Shown here: piece by piece, positions 1 through 8,305 of the stretch
Layout: each line of letters starts with the position of its first letter
Numbering within the stretch: position 1 is the first letter of the stretch
NCBI GenBank assembly: GCA_964554185.1
Contig: CAZKNJ010000025.1
Location: forward strand, 1 to 24,212
DNA: 24,212 bases
Direction: 5' to 3'
From: CAZKNJ01 sp964554185
GTDB lineage: Bacteria; 4484-113
Made by a program: the position numbers and the translations under genes
Notes under the pieces: generated by a model
The model's database searches: none
The model's input: the letters and a program-made list of their open reading frames with translations, nothing else
What the model was told of the DNA's origin: nothing

Positions 1-58
1 GCTTATGAAGATAGCGTTAGCGTTCCGTTCCAAGTGGCATGAGCAACCTATTGCCCAG

Positions 59-3000
59 TTAAGGCACGTAACGGGCGAATCTAACCTCATAAACGGGGTC
101 CACCCCGGTGGTTTCGGCGTAGTCCGTGTAAGCGATGCATGGATCCCCCTCCAGGTCGAAGGCCAGGGAGGTTCTCCAGCTGTTGGCCGTGTCCACGAAT
201 TCAGTGTTCCACGACGATCCATTCCAGTATGCGAACATGAGATCCTCGGGAACTGACCAAGCCTGATGCAGGTAGGCTATCGCCGGGTCTCCCTTATCGT
301 CAAGAGCCATAGAAGTGCCGCACACAAAGGTGTAGTCGGATTCAATGTCCTCAAGCTGCCAGGAGTCAGCGATTTTGCGGGCTAGTGTCAGACCGTAAGG
401 CGGGGTTGACCGCGTAAACGCGATGAGAGGATTCCCGGCAAGGTCCATTACGAGCGAGATAGGACGCCAGTCGCAATAAACGCTGCCAAGGACTAGTTCG
501 GTAGTCCAGGATTCTGCTCCTCTTCGGGTGAAGAATAACTCACGGTCATTCGGTTCACCCCAGGCGATACATGGATTCCCTTGAAGGTCGTATGCTAGAG
601 AAGTGTGGAAGACAAGTGAACTCCCGGGAGTTTCAATCACCTCCGATTGCCAGAAAGAGCCATCCCGATAGGCAAAGCAAAGAGGAGCCCAAGTGCTGTT
701 TGGGGGGTCACCTGATCCCGAGTAGCTGATTGTCGGATTTCCGCTGGGATCAAACACGAGCGAGCTGAAGTAGCCCGAGCAGCCTTCCGCAAACACAACC
801 GATAGATCCCAGGAAGAGCCGTTCTGCTCCGCGTATCTAAGGTTGCAGCGCTCCGGGTCTGTGGATTCACCGAGGTAGCTGATTGCGAGGTTCCCCTCGG
901 GGCTGAGGGCCATGCTGCTCTGGTACCCAGCGAAGTATCCCGTATCCAGCGTCTCGATGGTCCACCCGGAGATTCCACGCGCAGCAAGCCTGAGCTCGCC
1001 GTTTGGGCTTGTGTCGAAAAACTCGCTTTCAGGGCTATAGTGGTAGCTGATGACCGAGCGGTTGTCCCGGTCAAATGCGAGGCACGGCTGCGGATCAGCA
1101 ACGATGCCATCATCCGCCACCTCGATGGACCACCGTGTGACTATATACGTGAAGCTGCGAGTGTGGCTGCCATAAGGGCTGGTTACCGTGAGCTGGCCGT
1201 CGTAGTACCAGGCTTCGCCGCCCACCACAGTGGGAGAAGGTTCACTGGAAGTCGCCGGGATTGCCCCTTCGCCGAAATTCCACGAATATTCGAACGGCTC
1301 GGTTCCCATTACTTCTGCGCTAAACTGAGCCTCCTCGCCCGGGCGTATGTATGAGGGCTCCACGCCAGCTATGTAAGGAGAAGACGCTCCTTCGCCGATG
1401 CCGTACATGAACCCATCTGTGCTGCCCGCATAGACCAAGCCGTTAGAACCGATGGCGATGCTGGAATACCACGAATCGGTTTTGCAGCGCCACCTAACCG
1501 AACCGTCGGGGTTCAGCGCGTACAGGTAATCGTCGTAACTCGCTGCATAAATGGTTCCGTCTGCGTCGACCGCTAGGCTGGACCTGATCTGGCCGCCGGT
1601 TGGGAAAGCCCATTGGATGTCCCTTTCGGGACCGAGTGCGTAGATAGTGCCGCTGTCGTTGGCGAAATAAACGGTGCCGTCTGAGCCAATCGCCGGACTG
1701 GAATAGATAGTGTCGTAGGTATCGTAGTACCACTTGCGAGTCCCGTCGGGGTTAAGCGCTCTTAGATACCCATTGTCGTTGGCGATGTAGATCGTTCCAT
1801 CGGAGGCTATTGCGGGGCTGGAGTAGACATCCGCCCCGGTGTCGTAGCTCCACTTGAGGTTTCCGTCTGGTTCAATGGCATACAAGTTCTCGTCATGACT
1901 TCCCACATAGATAGTTCCATCGTCACCGATGGCGGGGCTGGAGCTTGCGGTGTCTCCGGCCTCGTATCGCCACCTTAGCGTTCCATCGGGATTGAGGGCG
2001 TAGAGGAAGTGGTCATAGCCTCCGATGTAGACTGTCCCGTCCGGCGAGATCACTGGACTGGACGCAATCTGGTCGCCTGTTTCATACCGCCAGAGGAGAT
2101 TACCTGCAGGATCAAGGGCGTACAGGTAGCCATCATAGCTTCCTGCATACAAAATCCCGTCCTTGCTTATAGCCGGACTAGAATAGACCGGGCCGCCCGT
2201 CTCGTAGCGCCACTTCATCGAACCGTCTGCATAAACCGCATAGATGAAGCCGTCCTCGCAACCGAAGTAGATGGTGCCATCGCGGTCAAACGCTGCTCCG
2301 GTCGTGATCGCGTTGGGTGAGGATGATGGCACTTGGTAGCTCCAGACAATTCCACCTTCAACTGGCCCCGCGTACTCACTCCTCCGGTTGTGCGTCGGCT
2401 CGCGGCCGAACATCCACCAGTCGCCGCGGGCTCCAGGCATCACTTCCAGCACGAATCCATAGCTATCCGTCCCTGCGCTGTTGGAGACAGTGAGCGAGCA
2501 CTCGTAGCTCCCCTCGGTGCCCACCAGCACCCGCGGCCAAGCATCGCTGGACTCGTTGGGCGTCGCTGCGCCGCCGAAGTTCCATTGCCACTCAATCGGC
2601 TCCGTCCCCGACACCTGAGCGAAGAACTGCGTCACGGTGTTGGCCGTGGCCTGAAGCGGCCAGATGCGCTCGATCATCGGCGGATACTCCGCCGGCGCCA
2701 CCAGCACCGCGAAATAGAAGGTGTGCTCCCCGTGCGCATTGCTCACCTTCAAGTGGCACACATGGCGCCCCAGTTCTTCGAGATAGACGCTCGGGCTCTC
2801 CTCGGCGGAGAACGAAGGTGTGCCCATGGTGCCGAAGTGCCAGGCATAGCTGATGGGCTGTTCCCCCTCCACCACGGCGGTGAATTGCGTCACCCGTTCG
2901 GGCTCCCCCCAGCGGGGTGATACACTCACCACCCGCGCGGAGGCGCTGGCTGAACGGAACTGCACCGGCAGGCTCGCCAGCCCCCGGTTTCCCTCGCTGT

Positions 3001-3676
3001 CCACCGGCACCACCCGGTACCACAGCGCCTCCCCGGTGGGCAGCGGGAAGGTGAAGTCCTTCCATCCTTCCTCGCCACCGGTGGCCGCAGCGAACTCCAC
3101 GCTCCCTATCTCACCGTATTCGCCCTGCTCGCTGGTGGAGCTCTCAATGAGATAGGCTGATACGGTGGACTGGAAGTGCATCGCCAGGGCTTCAACATCG
3201 CCCAGGCCCGCCGCGCCGTCCAGGTCGCCGTCAATCACCTCCACCAGCGGGTTATCCGCGATGGTCTGCGCGAAGTGCTGCGCCAGCGGAGTGATGTCGG
3301 CGATGTTGGCGATGCCATCCTGGTTGTAGTCGCCCAGGTTGCGGTAGTGCCACCTGAGGCGGTTGCCCCCGACGCCCCCGGCCACATAGTCCAGGTCAAC
3401 TATGAGATTGCCCTCGCCGGTGGGCGCCGCCGCCGCCACCTTCCCTCCGCGCGCCGCCAGCGCCTTCTCCAGCGCCGCCGTCAGCCGCTGCATCAGGAGA
3501 TCGGTCTTGGGTTCAGTGCTCCCGCCATCCTGGGGCGATGCCGCCGGCTCCTGTATGCGGTCAAGCGGGATAATGGACGGAGTGGTCCGGCTCTTCTTCC
3601 CGCCGCAAGTGGCGGCGGCGAGCAGGATGATGGCGCAGACTAGCGCCAGTCCCATCACTCGCGCAAGTTGCCACAT
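59..3676 (-). CDS. Exported multidomain protein: dockerin-like, PKD, PQQ-type propeller and second propeller
   Basis: Complete 1205-residue protein. Residues 1-24 form a signal peptide ending at a Cys followed by GG. It looks like a lipoprotein signal, but the residues before Cys24 (A-A-T) are a poor lipobox. Two EF-hand-like dockerin segments follow at about residues 113-170 (D-x-N-x-D-G then D-x-D-x-D spacing), then a fibronectin-III-like stretch (170-245), two PKD domains (about 246-415), eight 40-residue PQQ-type blades (about 450-765), a third PKD domain (about 770-855) and seven repeats with the core G-[ND]-P-x-I-[AS]-Y. The GAGGGG ribosome binding site at 3683-3688 fits the ATG start, and a possible -10 (TATACT) lies at 3720-3725. 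The product is probably displayed at the cell surface. Its ligand is unknown and no catalytic residues are evident. The propeller half of the gene has lower GC than the PKD half. Confidence 0.85.
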   Translation of the reverse strand: MWQLARVMGLALVCAIILLAAATCGGKKSRTTPSIIPLDRIQEPAASPQDGGSTEPKTDLLMQRLTAALEKALAARGGKVAAAAPTGEGNLIVDLDYVAGGVGGNRLRWHYRNLGDYNQDGIANIADITPLAQHFAQTIADNPLVEVIDGDLDGAAGLGDVEALAMHFQSTVSAYLIESSTSEQGEYGEIGSVEFAAATGGEEGWKDFTFPLPTGEALWYRVVPVDSEGNRGLASLPVQFRSASASARVVSVSPRWGEPERVTQFTAVVEGEQPISYAWHFGTMGTPSFSAEESPSVYLEELGRHVCHLKVSNAHGEHTFYFAVLVAPAEYPPMIERIWPLQATANTVTQFFAQVSGTEPIEWQWNFGGAATPNESSDAWPRVLVGTEGSYECSLTVSNSAGTDSYGFVLEVMPGARGDWWMFGREPTHNRRSEYAGPVEGGIVWSYQVPSSSPNAITTGAAFDRDGTIYFGCEDGFIYAVYADGSMKWRYETGGPVYSSPAISKDGILYAGSYDGYLYALDPAGNLLWRYETGDQIASSPVISPDGTVYIGGYDHFLYALNPDGTLRWRYEAGDTASSSPAIGDDGTIYVGSHDENLYAIEPDGNLKWSYDTGADVYSSPAIASDGTIYIANDNGYLRALNPDGTRKWYYDTYDTIYSSPAIGSDGTVYFANDSGTIYALGPERDIQWAFPTGGQIRSSLAVDADGTIYAASYDDYLYALNPDGSVRWRCKTDSWYSSIAIGSNGLVYAGSTDGFMYGIGEGASSPYIAGVEPSYIRPGEEAQFSAEVMGTEPFEYSWNFGEGAIPATSSEPSPTVVGGEAWYYDGQLTVTSPYGSHTRSFTYIVTRWSIEVADDGIVADPQPCLAFDRDNRSVISYHYSPESEFFDTSPNGELRLAARGISGWTIETLDTGYFAGYQSSMALSPEGNLAISYLGESTDPERCNLRYAEQNGSSWDLSVVFAEGCSGYFSSLVFDPSGNPTISYSGSGDPPNSTWAPLCFAYRDGSFWQSEVIETPGSSLVFHTSLAYDLQGNPCIAWGEPNDRELFFTRRGAESWTTELVLGSVYCDWRPISLVMDLAGNPLIAFTRSTPPYGLTLARKIADSWQLEDIESDYTFVCGTSMALDDKGDPAIAYLHQAWSVPEDLMFAYWNGSSWNTEFVDTANSWRTSLAFDLEGDPCIAYTDYAETTGVDPVYEVRFARYVP
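119..1083 (-). repeat. Seven coding repeats, putative second beta-propeller
   Basis: The C-terminal third of the exported protein contains seven copies of a motif of the form [SL]-[LM]-[AV]-[FY]-D-x-x-G-[ND]-P-x-I-[AS]-[YWF], spaced roughly 50-55 residues apart. The first copies are more divergent and lack the Pro. The repeat number and length fit a seven-bladed propeller. I do not recognise a named family for it. Confidence 0.6.
1396..2302 (-). repeat. Eight tandem ~120-bp units coding PQQ-type propeller blades
   Basis: Within the large exported protein, a unit of about 40 residues recurs eight times with the pattern SSPAI-x-x-DGTIY, then LYAL-x-PDG, then a W near the end. The units have diverged at DNA level but stay in phase. 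Eight blades match the usual closed ring of PQQ-type propellers. The conserved Trp and Gly of the family's docking motif appear in most blades. Confidence 0.8.
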
Positions 3677-3792
3677 GATATGCCCCTCACTAACAGGCGC
3701 CGGGAATGCCTTCAGTATTAGTATACCCGCGATTTTCGTTCCTCACACGAGAGAGCCGCGTCGCGGGGGCGGAATCGGTCTGCTGTAGTGCC

Positions 3793-3822
3793 TTGACGCG
3801 AGGGCGAGCGGAGTGTTACATT
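3793..3822 (+). promoter_or_regulatory. Putative sigma70 promoter of tRNA-Lys
   Basis: A TTGACG -35 at 3793-3798 and a TACATT -10 at 3817-3822 are separated by 18 nt, with TG one base upstream of the -10 (extended -10). Initiation would fall near 3829, about five bases before the mature tRNA. Confidence 0.45.
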
Positions 3823-3833
3823 CCTTCGTCTCT

Positions 3834-3906
3834 GGGCTAGTAGCTCAACTGGCAGAGCGTTTGACTCTTAATCAAAATGTTGGGGGTTCGAGTCCTCCCT
3901 AGCCCA
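3834..3906 (+). tRNA. tRNA-Lys (anticodon CUU)
   Basis: A full cloverleaf can be folded by hand. The acceptor stem is GGGCTAG (3834-3840) with CTAGCCC (3899-3905). The D arm is GCTC/GAGC. The anticodon stem is TTTGA/TCAAA with loop CTCTTAA, so the anticodon CTT is at 3867-3869. The variable loop has 5 nt, and the T arm is GGGGG/CCTCC with loop TTCGAGT. The discriminator base is A3906. CCA is not encoded. Two extra flanking bases on each side could extend the acceptor helix in the precursor. The tRNA converges on pgi, whose stop codon lies only 8 nt away, and no terminator is visible between them. Confidence 0.95.
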
Positions 3907-3914
3907 GTTTCGCC

Positions 3915-5234
3915 TTACTCCCATTCTGTGTGGCGCGAGAGCGACGCGCGCGTTAGCTGCTTGCTTTCCTGCACCGCCGGCTGGTCAAACGCGTTTATGT
4001 TGAACATCACGCCCAACAGGCCAGTGACGACCTGGTAGAAGAAGATGAGCTGGCCAATCTGGTAGGGCAACAGGTCGTGCATATCCACCAGGTAGTTGGG
4101 CCGTCCCTGGTTCTTAAGGGATTGGCGCGTGCCGTGTAGTTCCGCCAGCACAATCTCCTGGATGCACTTACCCTTGAGGTAGTTGAACTCACCGAGCCCC
4201 GGCGGCATCTCCTTGAATCGCATGGAGACCTGCTGCGCCTCGAAGACCTCTACCAGCGCAATGACCTTGTCATTGGGCCCCTCCAGCAGCAGTTGGAGGA
4301 TGCTGTGCTGGTCGCTGGGGCCGAGCGCCACGAACGGGGTCATCCCGGTAGCCCGGGTGCGGCCATTGAGCAGCTTGCGCTTGCCGAGCGACTCGGCGAA
4401 TAGCTGCACCCACCAGCGCCCGAAGTCGTGAAGGCGCTCGCAGTATGGCATGAAGACCATCTGGCTGATGCCCTTGGCGGTGGACATCTCGTGGAGATAG
4501 GCAGCGAGCTTGACGGCGGGATTGGCCGCGGCTTTGCGCGTGTATTCCTTGTGCGCATCAACGGCTCCGTAGACCATCTCCATGACATCGATGCCGATGA
4601 ACGCCAGCGGGTAGAAGCCCACGGCACTGAGCACAGAGAAGCGTCCGCCCACGTTCTCCGGCACCGGCAGCACCGGCGAGTTGGTCTGCGCGGCAAAAAC
4701 GCCCAGCGGGCTTGCGGGCGCGCCGGTGGTTGCGACGCACTTGGTTTGCGCGCCAAGCTTGGTCAGCAACACCGTGAAGTTAGCCAGCGTTTCCAGCGTG
4801 TTGCCCGACTTGCTCACCGGGTTGAGCACTACCTTGCGCCCGGCGCACTCTTCGGCGGCGCGCCGTGTTCGATCCTCGTCCAGGTTGTCCAGCACAATGA
4901 GGCGTTTGCCGTTGGGGCCGATGAACTCGCCGGGGCCGACGCCGTCTGCAAACATCGCGGCAACCGCGCGCGTGCCCAGGCCGCTGCCACCCATGCCGAT
5001 GGCAATGAGCGTGTCGCACTTCTCGCTGTAGTTCAGCGCGTCACTCACCGCGTCCAACTCGGCGGCGCGCGCGTCCAGGTCCAGCCAGCCCAGCGGCCAA
5101 CCATGCGGGTTGGCCAGCAGCGTCTTCATTGCTTGAGTAGCTTCGCGAGTCTTCACGCGCAGCCGCTCGGCGCTGACGCCCTTGGCGCCGACCGCCCTTT
5201 CCGTGAGGTTCGTGAAGTCGAACAGCACTTCCAT
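3915..5234 (-). CDS. pgi: Glucose-6-phosphate isomerase
   Basis: This enzyme interconverts glucose-6-phosphate and fructose-6-phosphate in the cytoplasm. It has 439 residues, close to the short Bacillus-type Pgi. Visible motifs are the sugar-phosphate loop SKSGNTLET, the family signature ENVGGRFSVLSAVG (about residues 194-207), the catalytic-Glu region LFAESLG (E281), GPSDQHS with the active-site His, and a Lys near the C terminus (K425) in QESKQL. The ATG is preceded by AGGAGGT at 5239-5245, and this ribosome binding site overlaps the TAG stop of the branching-enzyme gene, so the two are probably translationally coupled. It is the last gene of the glycogen operon and links stored glucan to glycolysis or gluconeogenesis. 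Confidence 0.95.
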   Translation of the reverse strand: MEVLFDFTNLTERAVGAKGVSAERLRVKTREATQAMKTLLANPHGWPLGWLDLDARAAELDAVSDALNYSEKCDTLIAIGMGGSGLGTRAVAAMFADGVGPGEFIGPNGKRLIVLDNLDEDRTRRAAEECAGRKVVLNPVSKSGNTLETLANFTVLLTKLGAQTKCVATTGAPASPLGVFAAQTNSPVLPVPENVGGRFSVLSAVGFYPLAFIGIDVMEMVYGAVDAHKEYTRKAAANPAVKLAAYLHEMSTAKGISQMVFMPYCERLHDFGRWWVQLFAESLGKRKLLNGRTRATGMTPFVALGPSDQHSILQLLLEGPNDKVIALVEVFEAQQVSMRFKEMPPGLGEFNYLKGKCIQEIVLAELHGTRQSLKNQGRPNYLVDMHDLLPYQIGQLIFFYQVVTGLLGVMFNINAFDQPAVQESKQLTRASLSRHTEWE

Positions 5235-5243
5235 CTTTACCTC

Positions 5244-6800
5244 CTAGAAAATCTGCGGGCGCTTGGCCCAATAGGGCTCGTACCACGAGATATCGCGCCC
5301 CGCGCCCAGGTCGTCCGCCAGCCGGTGGAAAAAGTGCAGGTGCTCCTTCAGCCGCCGCGCCGAATAGCCGCCGTAGCCCCCGGCGGTGATCATAAACGGG
5401 AAGTCCGACGAGAGCGCAAGAAACAGCTCGGTGCGCAGCCGCCGCCACTGCCAGTCGTCAAACCGCCAGTTGTCGCGTAGCATCCGTTCAAACCGGGCCG
5501 CGGCCGCGAGCTGGTGCGGGTAGAGCCACTCGGTGCGCTGGTTGACCCAGAACTGCGAGAAACCGCGCTCGCCCCAGCTGCTCATGTTGGGCGTGACTAC
5601 CTGCTGCACCGGATGGCGCTCCAGGTATTGAGACGGGGTGACAGCTTCGAGCTCGCCGTCCTCCGCGAGATGGGCGAAGACCTGCTCTATAAACGCGATG
5701 CCTTCAAACCACCAGTGGCCGAACAGCTCCGCGTCAAAGGGGCAGAAGAGCAGCGGCGGCTGGGGCAGGCGCGCCGCGACACCGGCTGCGTGGCGCTTGA
5801 GCAGCGAGACGTAATGGCGCGCGTGCTCGCCTGCGCGGAGCATCGCGGCTTCCGGGTTGTAGTGGGCGCGCTCACTGAGCGGCAGCCGCCGGTCGGTCAC
5901 GGCGTAGTACTTCAGGCCAGTGGACAGGCGCGAGCCGTCGGGCGGAAGCACCTGACGGATGTGCTCGCTGTCGGCGTCCCAGCCGACGTCGCGGTAGAAC
6001 TCGCGGTACACCGGGTCGCCGGGGTAGCCCTCATCCGCGCTCCAGACGGCCTTGCTCGCCTCGGCGTGACGACCGAAAGCGGCAACTCCGGCGGGAGTGA
6101 ACACCGGCGCGTACACGGCGAACAGCGGGCGCGGCTCGGCATGTAGGATGCCGTGGGATTCAAGCTGGAAGTGGCGCACGCCGCAGGCCGCCAGCGTATC
6201 TTCCAGCCCGGGGTAGTAGCCGCTTTCCGGCAGCCACATTCCGGCGGGGGTGTAGCCTGCCATCCGCGCAAAGGCCGCGCGTCCGTGCTCCACGAGCTGG
6301 CGGGTGAGCAGCGGGAAGTCCTGTAAGTTGGGCAGGAACGGATGGGTGGCGGCGGTGGTGTACAGCTCAACGCAGCCCTGTTGCGCCAGTTCCAGGAAGC
6401 CGGTGAAGATGCGCCCGGCGCAGCTCTCAAAGGCGCTCCAGCGCTCGGCAAACAGCCAGCGGTACATTTGGGTCACGCGCGAGAGCTCCGGCTCGTGCTC
6501 CCACTGGGCGCATTCGGCCTCCGTGAGCCGCCGCAGCGATTCGTGGAAAGAGGCGAACCGAGCAATCAGGTCGCCATGTTCCATCATCGCGAGCAGAGTG
6601 GGAGAGATGGATAGCGCGAGTTTGAACGGCACGCCCCGATCGCGCAGCCGCCGCAGCATCACCAGCAACGGCAGGTAAGTCTCGTTCATCGCCTCAAAGA
6701 ACCAGTGTTCTTCAAGGTAACGTTCGTAAGCGGGCTCGTACACCCACGGCAAATGGGCGTGGAGCACCAGCGTGAAGTAGCCGCGCGGGCCGGAAGGCAC
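5244..6800 (-). CDS. GH57 1,4-alpha-glucan branching enzyme
   Basis: A 518-residue GH57 (DUF1957-type) glycogen branching enzyme, which cuts alpha-1,4 chains and re-attaches them as alpha-1,6 branches. Conserved elements are HAHLPWV near the N terminus, MWLPESGYYPG with the probable nucleophile E192, CPFDAELFGHWWFEG with the probable acid/base D356, and SSWGERGFSQFW. These positions match the known Thermus enzyme (Glu184/Asp353, from memory). A C-terminal helical region with W-rich segments is also typical. It starts with GTG, and the start shares one base with the TAG stop of glgA (TAGTG), indicating translational coupling. No GH13-type GlgB is present in the window, so this enzyme is presumably the operon's branching activity. 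Confidence 0.9.
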   Translation of the reverse strand: MPSGPRGYFTLVLHAHLPWVYEPAYERYLEEHWFFEAMNETYLPLLVMLRRLRDRGVPFKLALSISPTLLAMMEHGDLIARFASFHESLRRLTEAECAQWEHEPELSRVTQMYRWLFAERWSAFESCAGRIFTGFLELAQQGCVELYTTAATHPFLPNLQDFPLLTRQLVEHGRAAFARMAGYTPAGMWLPESGYYPGLEDTLAACGVRHFQLESHGILHAEPRPLFAVYAPVFTPAGVAAFGRHAEASKAVWSADEGYPGDPVYREFYRDVGWDADSEHIRQVLPPDGSRLSTGLKYYAVTDRRLPLSERAHYNPEAAMLRAGEHARHYVSLLKRHAAGVAARLPQPPLLFCPFDAELFGHWWFEGIAFIEQVFAHLAEDGELEAVTPSQYLERHPVQQVVTPNMSSWGERGFSQFWVNQRTEWLYPHQLAAAARFERMLRDNWRFDDWQWRRLRTELFLALSSDFPFMITAGGYGGYSARRLKEHLHFFHRLADDLGAGRDISWYEPYWAKRPQIF

Positions 6801-8287
6801 TACGCGCTGCCTCCCCCCGCCGCGAGACGGCGGTATAACTCCTCGTAAGTGCGCGCGGAGGCGGCCCAGGAGAAGTCAAGCGACATCAGATGGCGCACGA
6901 GCGAGTGCCAGGTCTCACGGCTGGCGTAAGCCTCCAACGCCTGCTCGACCGCGGCGACGAGGCCTTCCGCCGACAGGTCCGGCAGCCAGAAGCCGCGGGC
7001 CACGCCGGCTTCCACGTTCTCCGCAGTATGGGGTATGACGGTGTCGCGCAAGCCGCCTACAGGGTTGACTATGGGAATGGTGCCGTATCGCATGGAATAA
7101 AGCTGGTTGAGGCCGCAAGGCTCGTAGCGGCTGGGCATCAGGAACATATCCGACCCGGCTTCAATCAGGTGCGCCAGGCGGTTGTCAAACTTCAGCGCGA
7201 CCGCGAGCTGCTCCGGGTGCTCGGCCGCAAGTTCGCTGAACGCGTCATGGAGATACGGGTCGCCAGTGCCTAGAACTACTAGCGCGAAGTCAAGCTCAAG
7301 CAGGCGCACGGCAGCGTCAATCACCAGGTCAAGCCCCTTCTGCGCTGCGAGCCGCGTGATCATACCGATGAGCGGGCGCTGCGGATTGTCCGTCAGCCCC
7401 AGCTCGCGGCAAAGCTGCGCCTTGCAGGCCGCTTTGCCGGCAAGGTTGTCAGCCGTATAGTTGGCCGGCAGGTGCGGATCGGTGGCGGGATTCCAGTCCT
7501 CGGTGTCAATCCCGTTGATGATGCCGCTCAGCTTGTGCTCCTGCGCCCTAAGCACGCCGTCCAGCCCCGCGCCGAACTCGCTGGTGAGGATTTCGCGAGA
7601 GTACTGCGGGCTTACGGTAGTAATGGCGTCGGCGCATATTATGCCGGCCTTTAGGATGTTCAGCTTGCCGTAGAACTCAATGCAGTCCACTCCGAACGCT
7701 TCCGCGGGCAGGTGAGTGAAGCGGAACTGGTCCGGCGGAAAGAGCCCCTGGTAGCCGAGGTTGTGGATGGTGAGCACCTGCGGTACACCCGCGATGCCCG
7801 GCAGGCGGTAGCGGTGGCGCGCTTGAACAGGGGCGAGCGCGGCCTGCCAGTCGTGGCTGTGGATCACGTCAAGCTCCAGTCCCATCAGCATCGCCGCTTC
7901 CAGCGAAGCCCGGGTGAAGGCGGAGAAGCGGATGAGGTTGTCCGGATGATCGTGGCCTTCCACCTGATACAGCCCTTCGCGCCCAAACAACTCATCGCAC
8001 TCCACCAACAGGAGCTGGAAGCCGTGTAGCTCGGCGCGGTGGACGGCGAAGACGTGCCGAAGCTCCCCCGTCCACAGAGGGAACTGGGGGATAACTTGCA
8101 CGGTGTTCAGGTTGAGCTTCTCCAGGTTGCGGCGCACTTCGCTGTAGAGCGGGCAGAAGGCGTATACAGTGTGCCCCAGCTGCGCCAGCGCCGGCGGCAA
8201 TGCGCCAGCGACATCCGCCAGCCCGCCGGTCTTGCACAGCGGCGCCAGCTCTGAAACTACAAACCCGAGGTTAAGGGTGCTTGCCAC
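6800..8287 (-). CDS. glgA: Glycogen synthase (ADP-glucose type)
   Basis: A 495-residue GT5 glycogen synthase that transfers glucose from ADP-glucose to the growing alpha-1,4 chain. Evidence is the N-terminal KTGGLADV motif (K19, ADP-glucose binding), HSHDWQAAL, TIHNLGYQG, NGIDTEDWNP and the C-terminal SRYEPCGLNQLYSMRYG containing the catalytic-site Glu (E389), followed by VGGLRDTV. Length is normal for the family (about 480-500). It starts with GTG, supported by AGGAGGA at 8294-8300. It lies 18 nt downstream of glgC and overlaps the branching-enzyme start by one base. Confidence 0.96.
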   Translation of the reverse strand: MASTLNLGFVVSELAPLCKTGGLADVAGALPPALAQLGHTVYAFCPLYSEVRRNLEKLNLNTVQVIPQFPLWTGELRHVFAVHRAELHGFQLLLVECDELFGREGLYQVEGHDHPDNLIRFSAFTRASLEAAMLMGLELDVIHSHDWQAALAPVQARHRYRLPGIAGVPQVLTIHNLGYQGLFPPDQFRFTHLPAEAFGVDCIEFYGKLNILKAGIICADAITTVSPQYSREILTSEFGAGLDGVLRAQEHKLSGIINGIDTEDWNPATDPHLPANYTADNLAGKAACKAQLCRELGLTDNPQRPLIGMITRLAAQKGLDLVIDAAVRLLELDFALVVLGTGDPYLHDAFSELAAEHPEQLAVALKFDNRLAHLIEAGSDMFLMPSRYEPCGLNQLYSMRYGTIPIVNPVGGLRDTVIPHTAENVEAGVARGFWLPDLSAEGLVAAVEQALEAYASRETWHSLVRHLMSLDFSWAASARTYEELYRRLAAGGGSA

Positions 8288-8305
8288 TTGATATCCTCCT
8301 AATCG

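Noticed and set aside
1..58. Possible gene start at the left edge (short plus-strand open frame from position 5)
   Set aside because: It overlaps the end of the exported-protein gene in antisense, has no ribosome binding site or recognisable domain; nothing else is seen in these 58 bases.
1396..2302. Regular ~120-bp repeats considered as a CRISPR array or satellite DNA
   Set aside because: The units are in frame, encode propeller blades, diverge at synonymous positions and have no constant repeat/variable spacer structure.
4428..5480. A 350-codon plus-strand open frame across pgi and the branching-enzyme gene
   Set aside because: It spans the junction of two well-identified minus-strand genes and encodes no recognisable domain.
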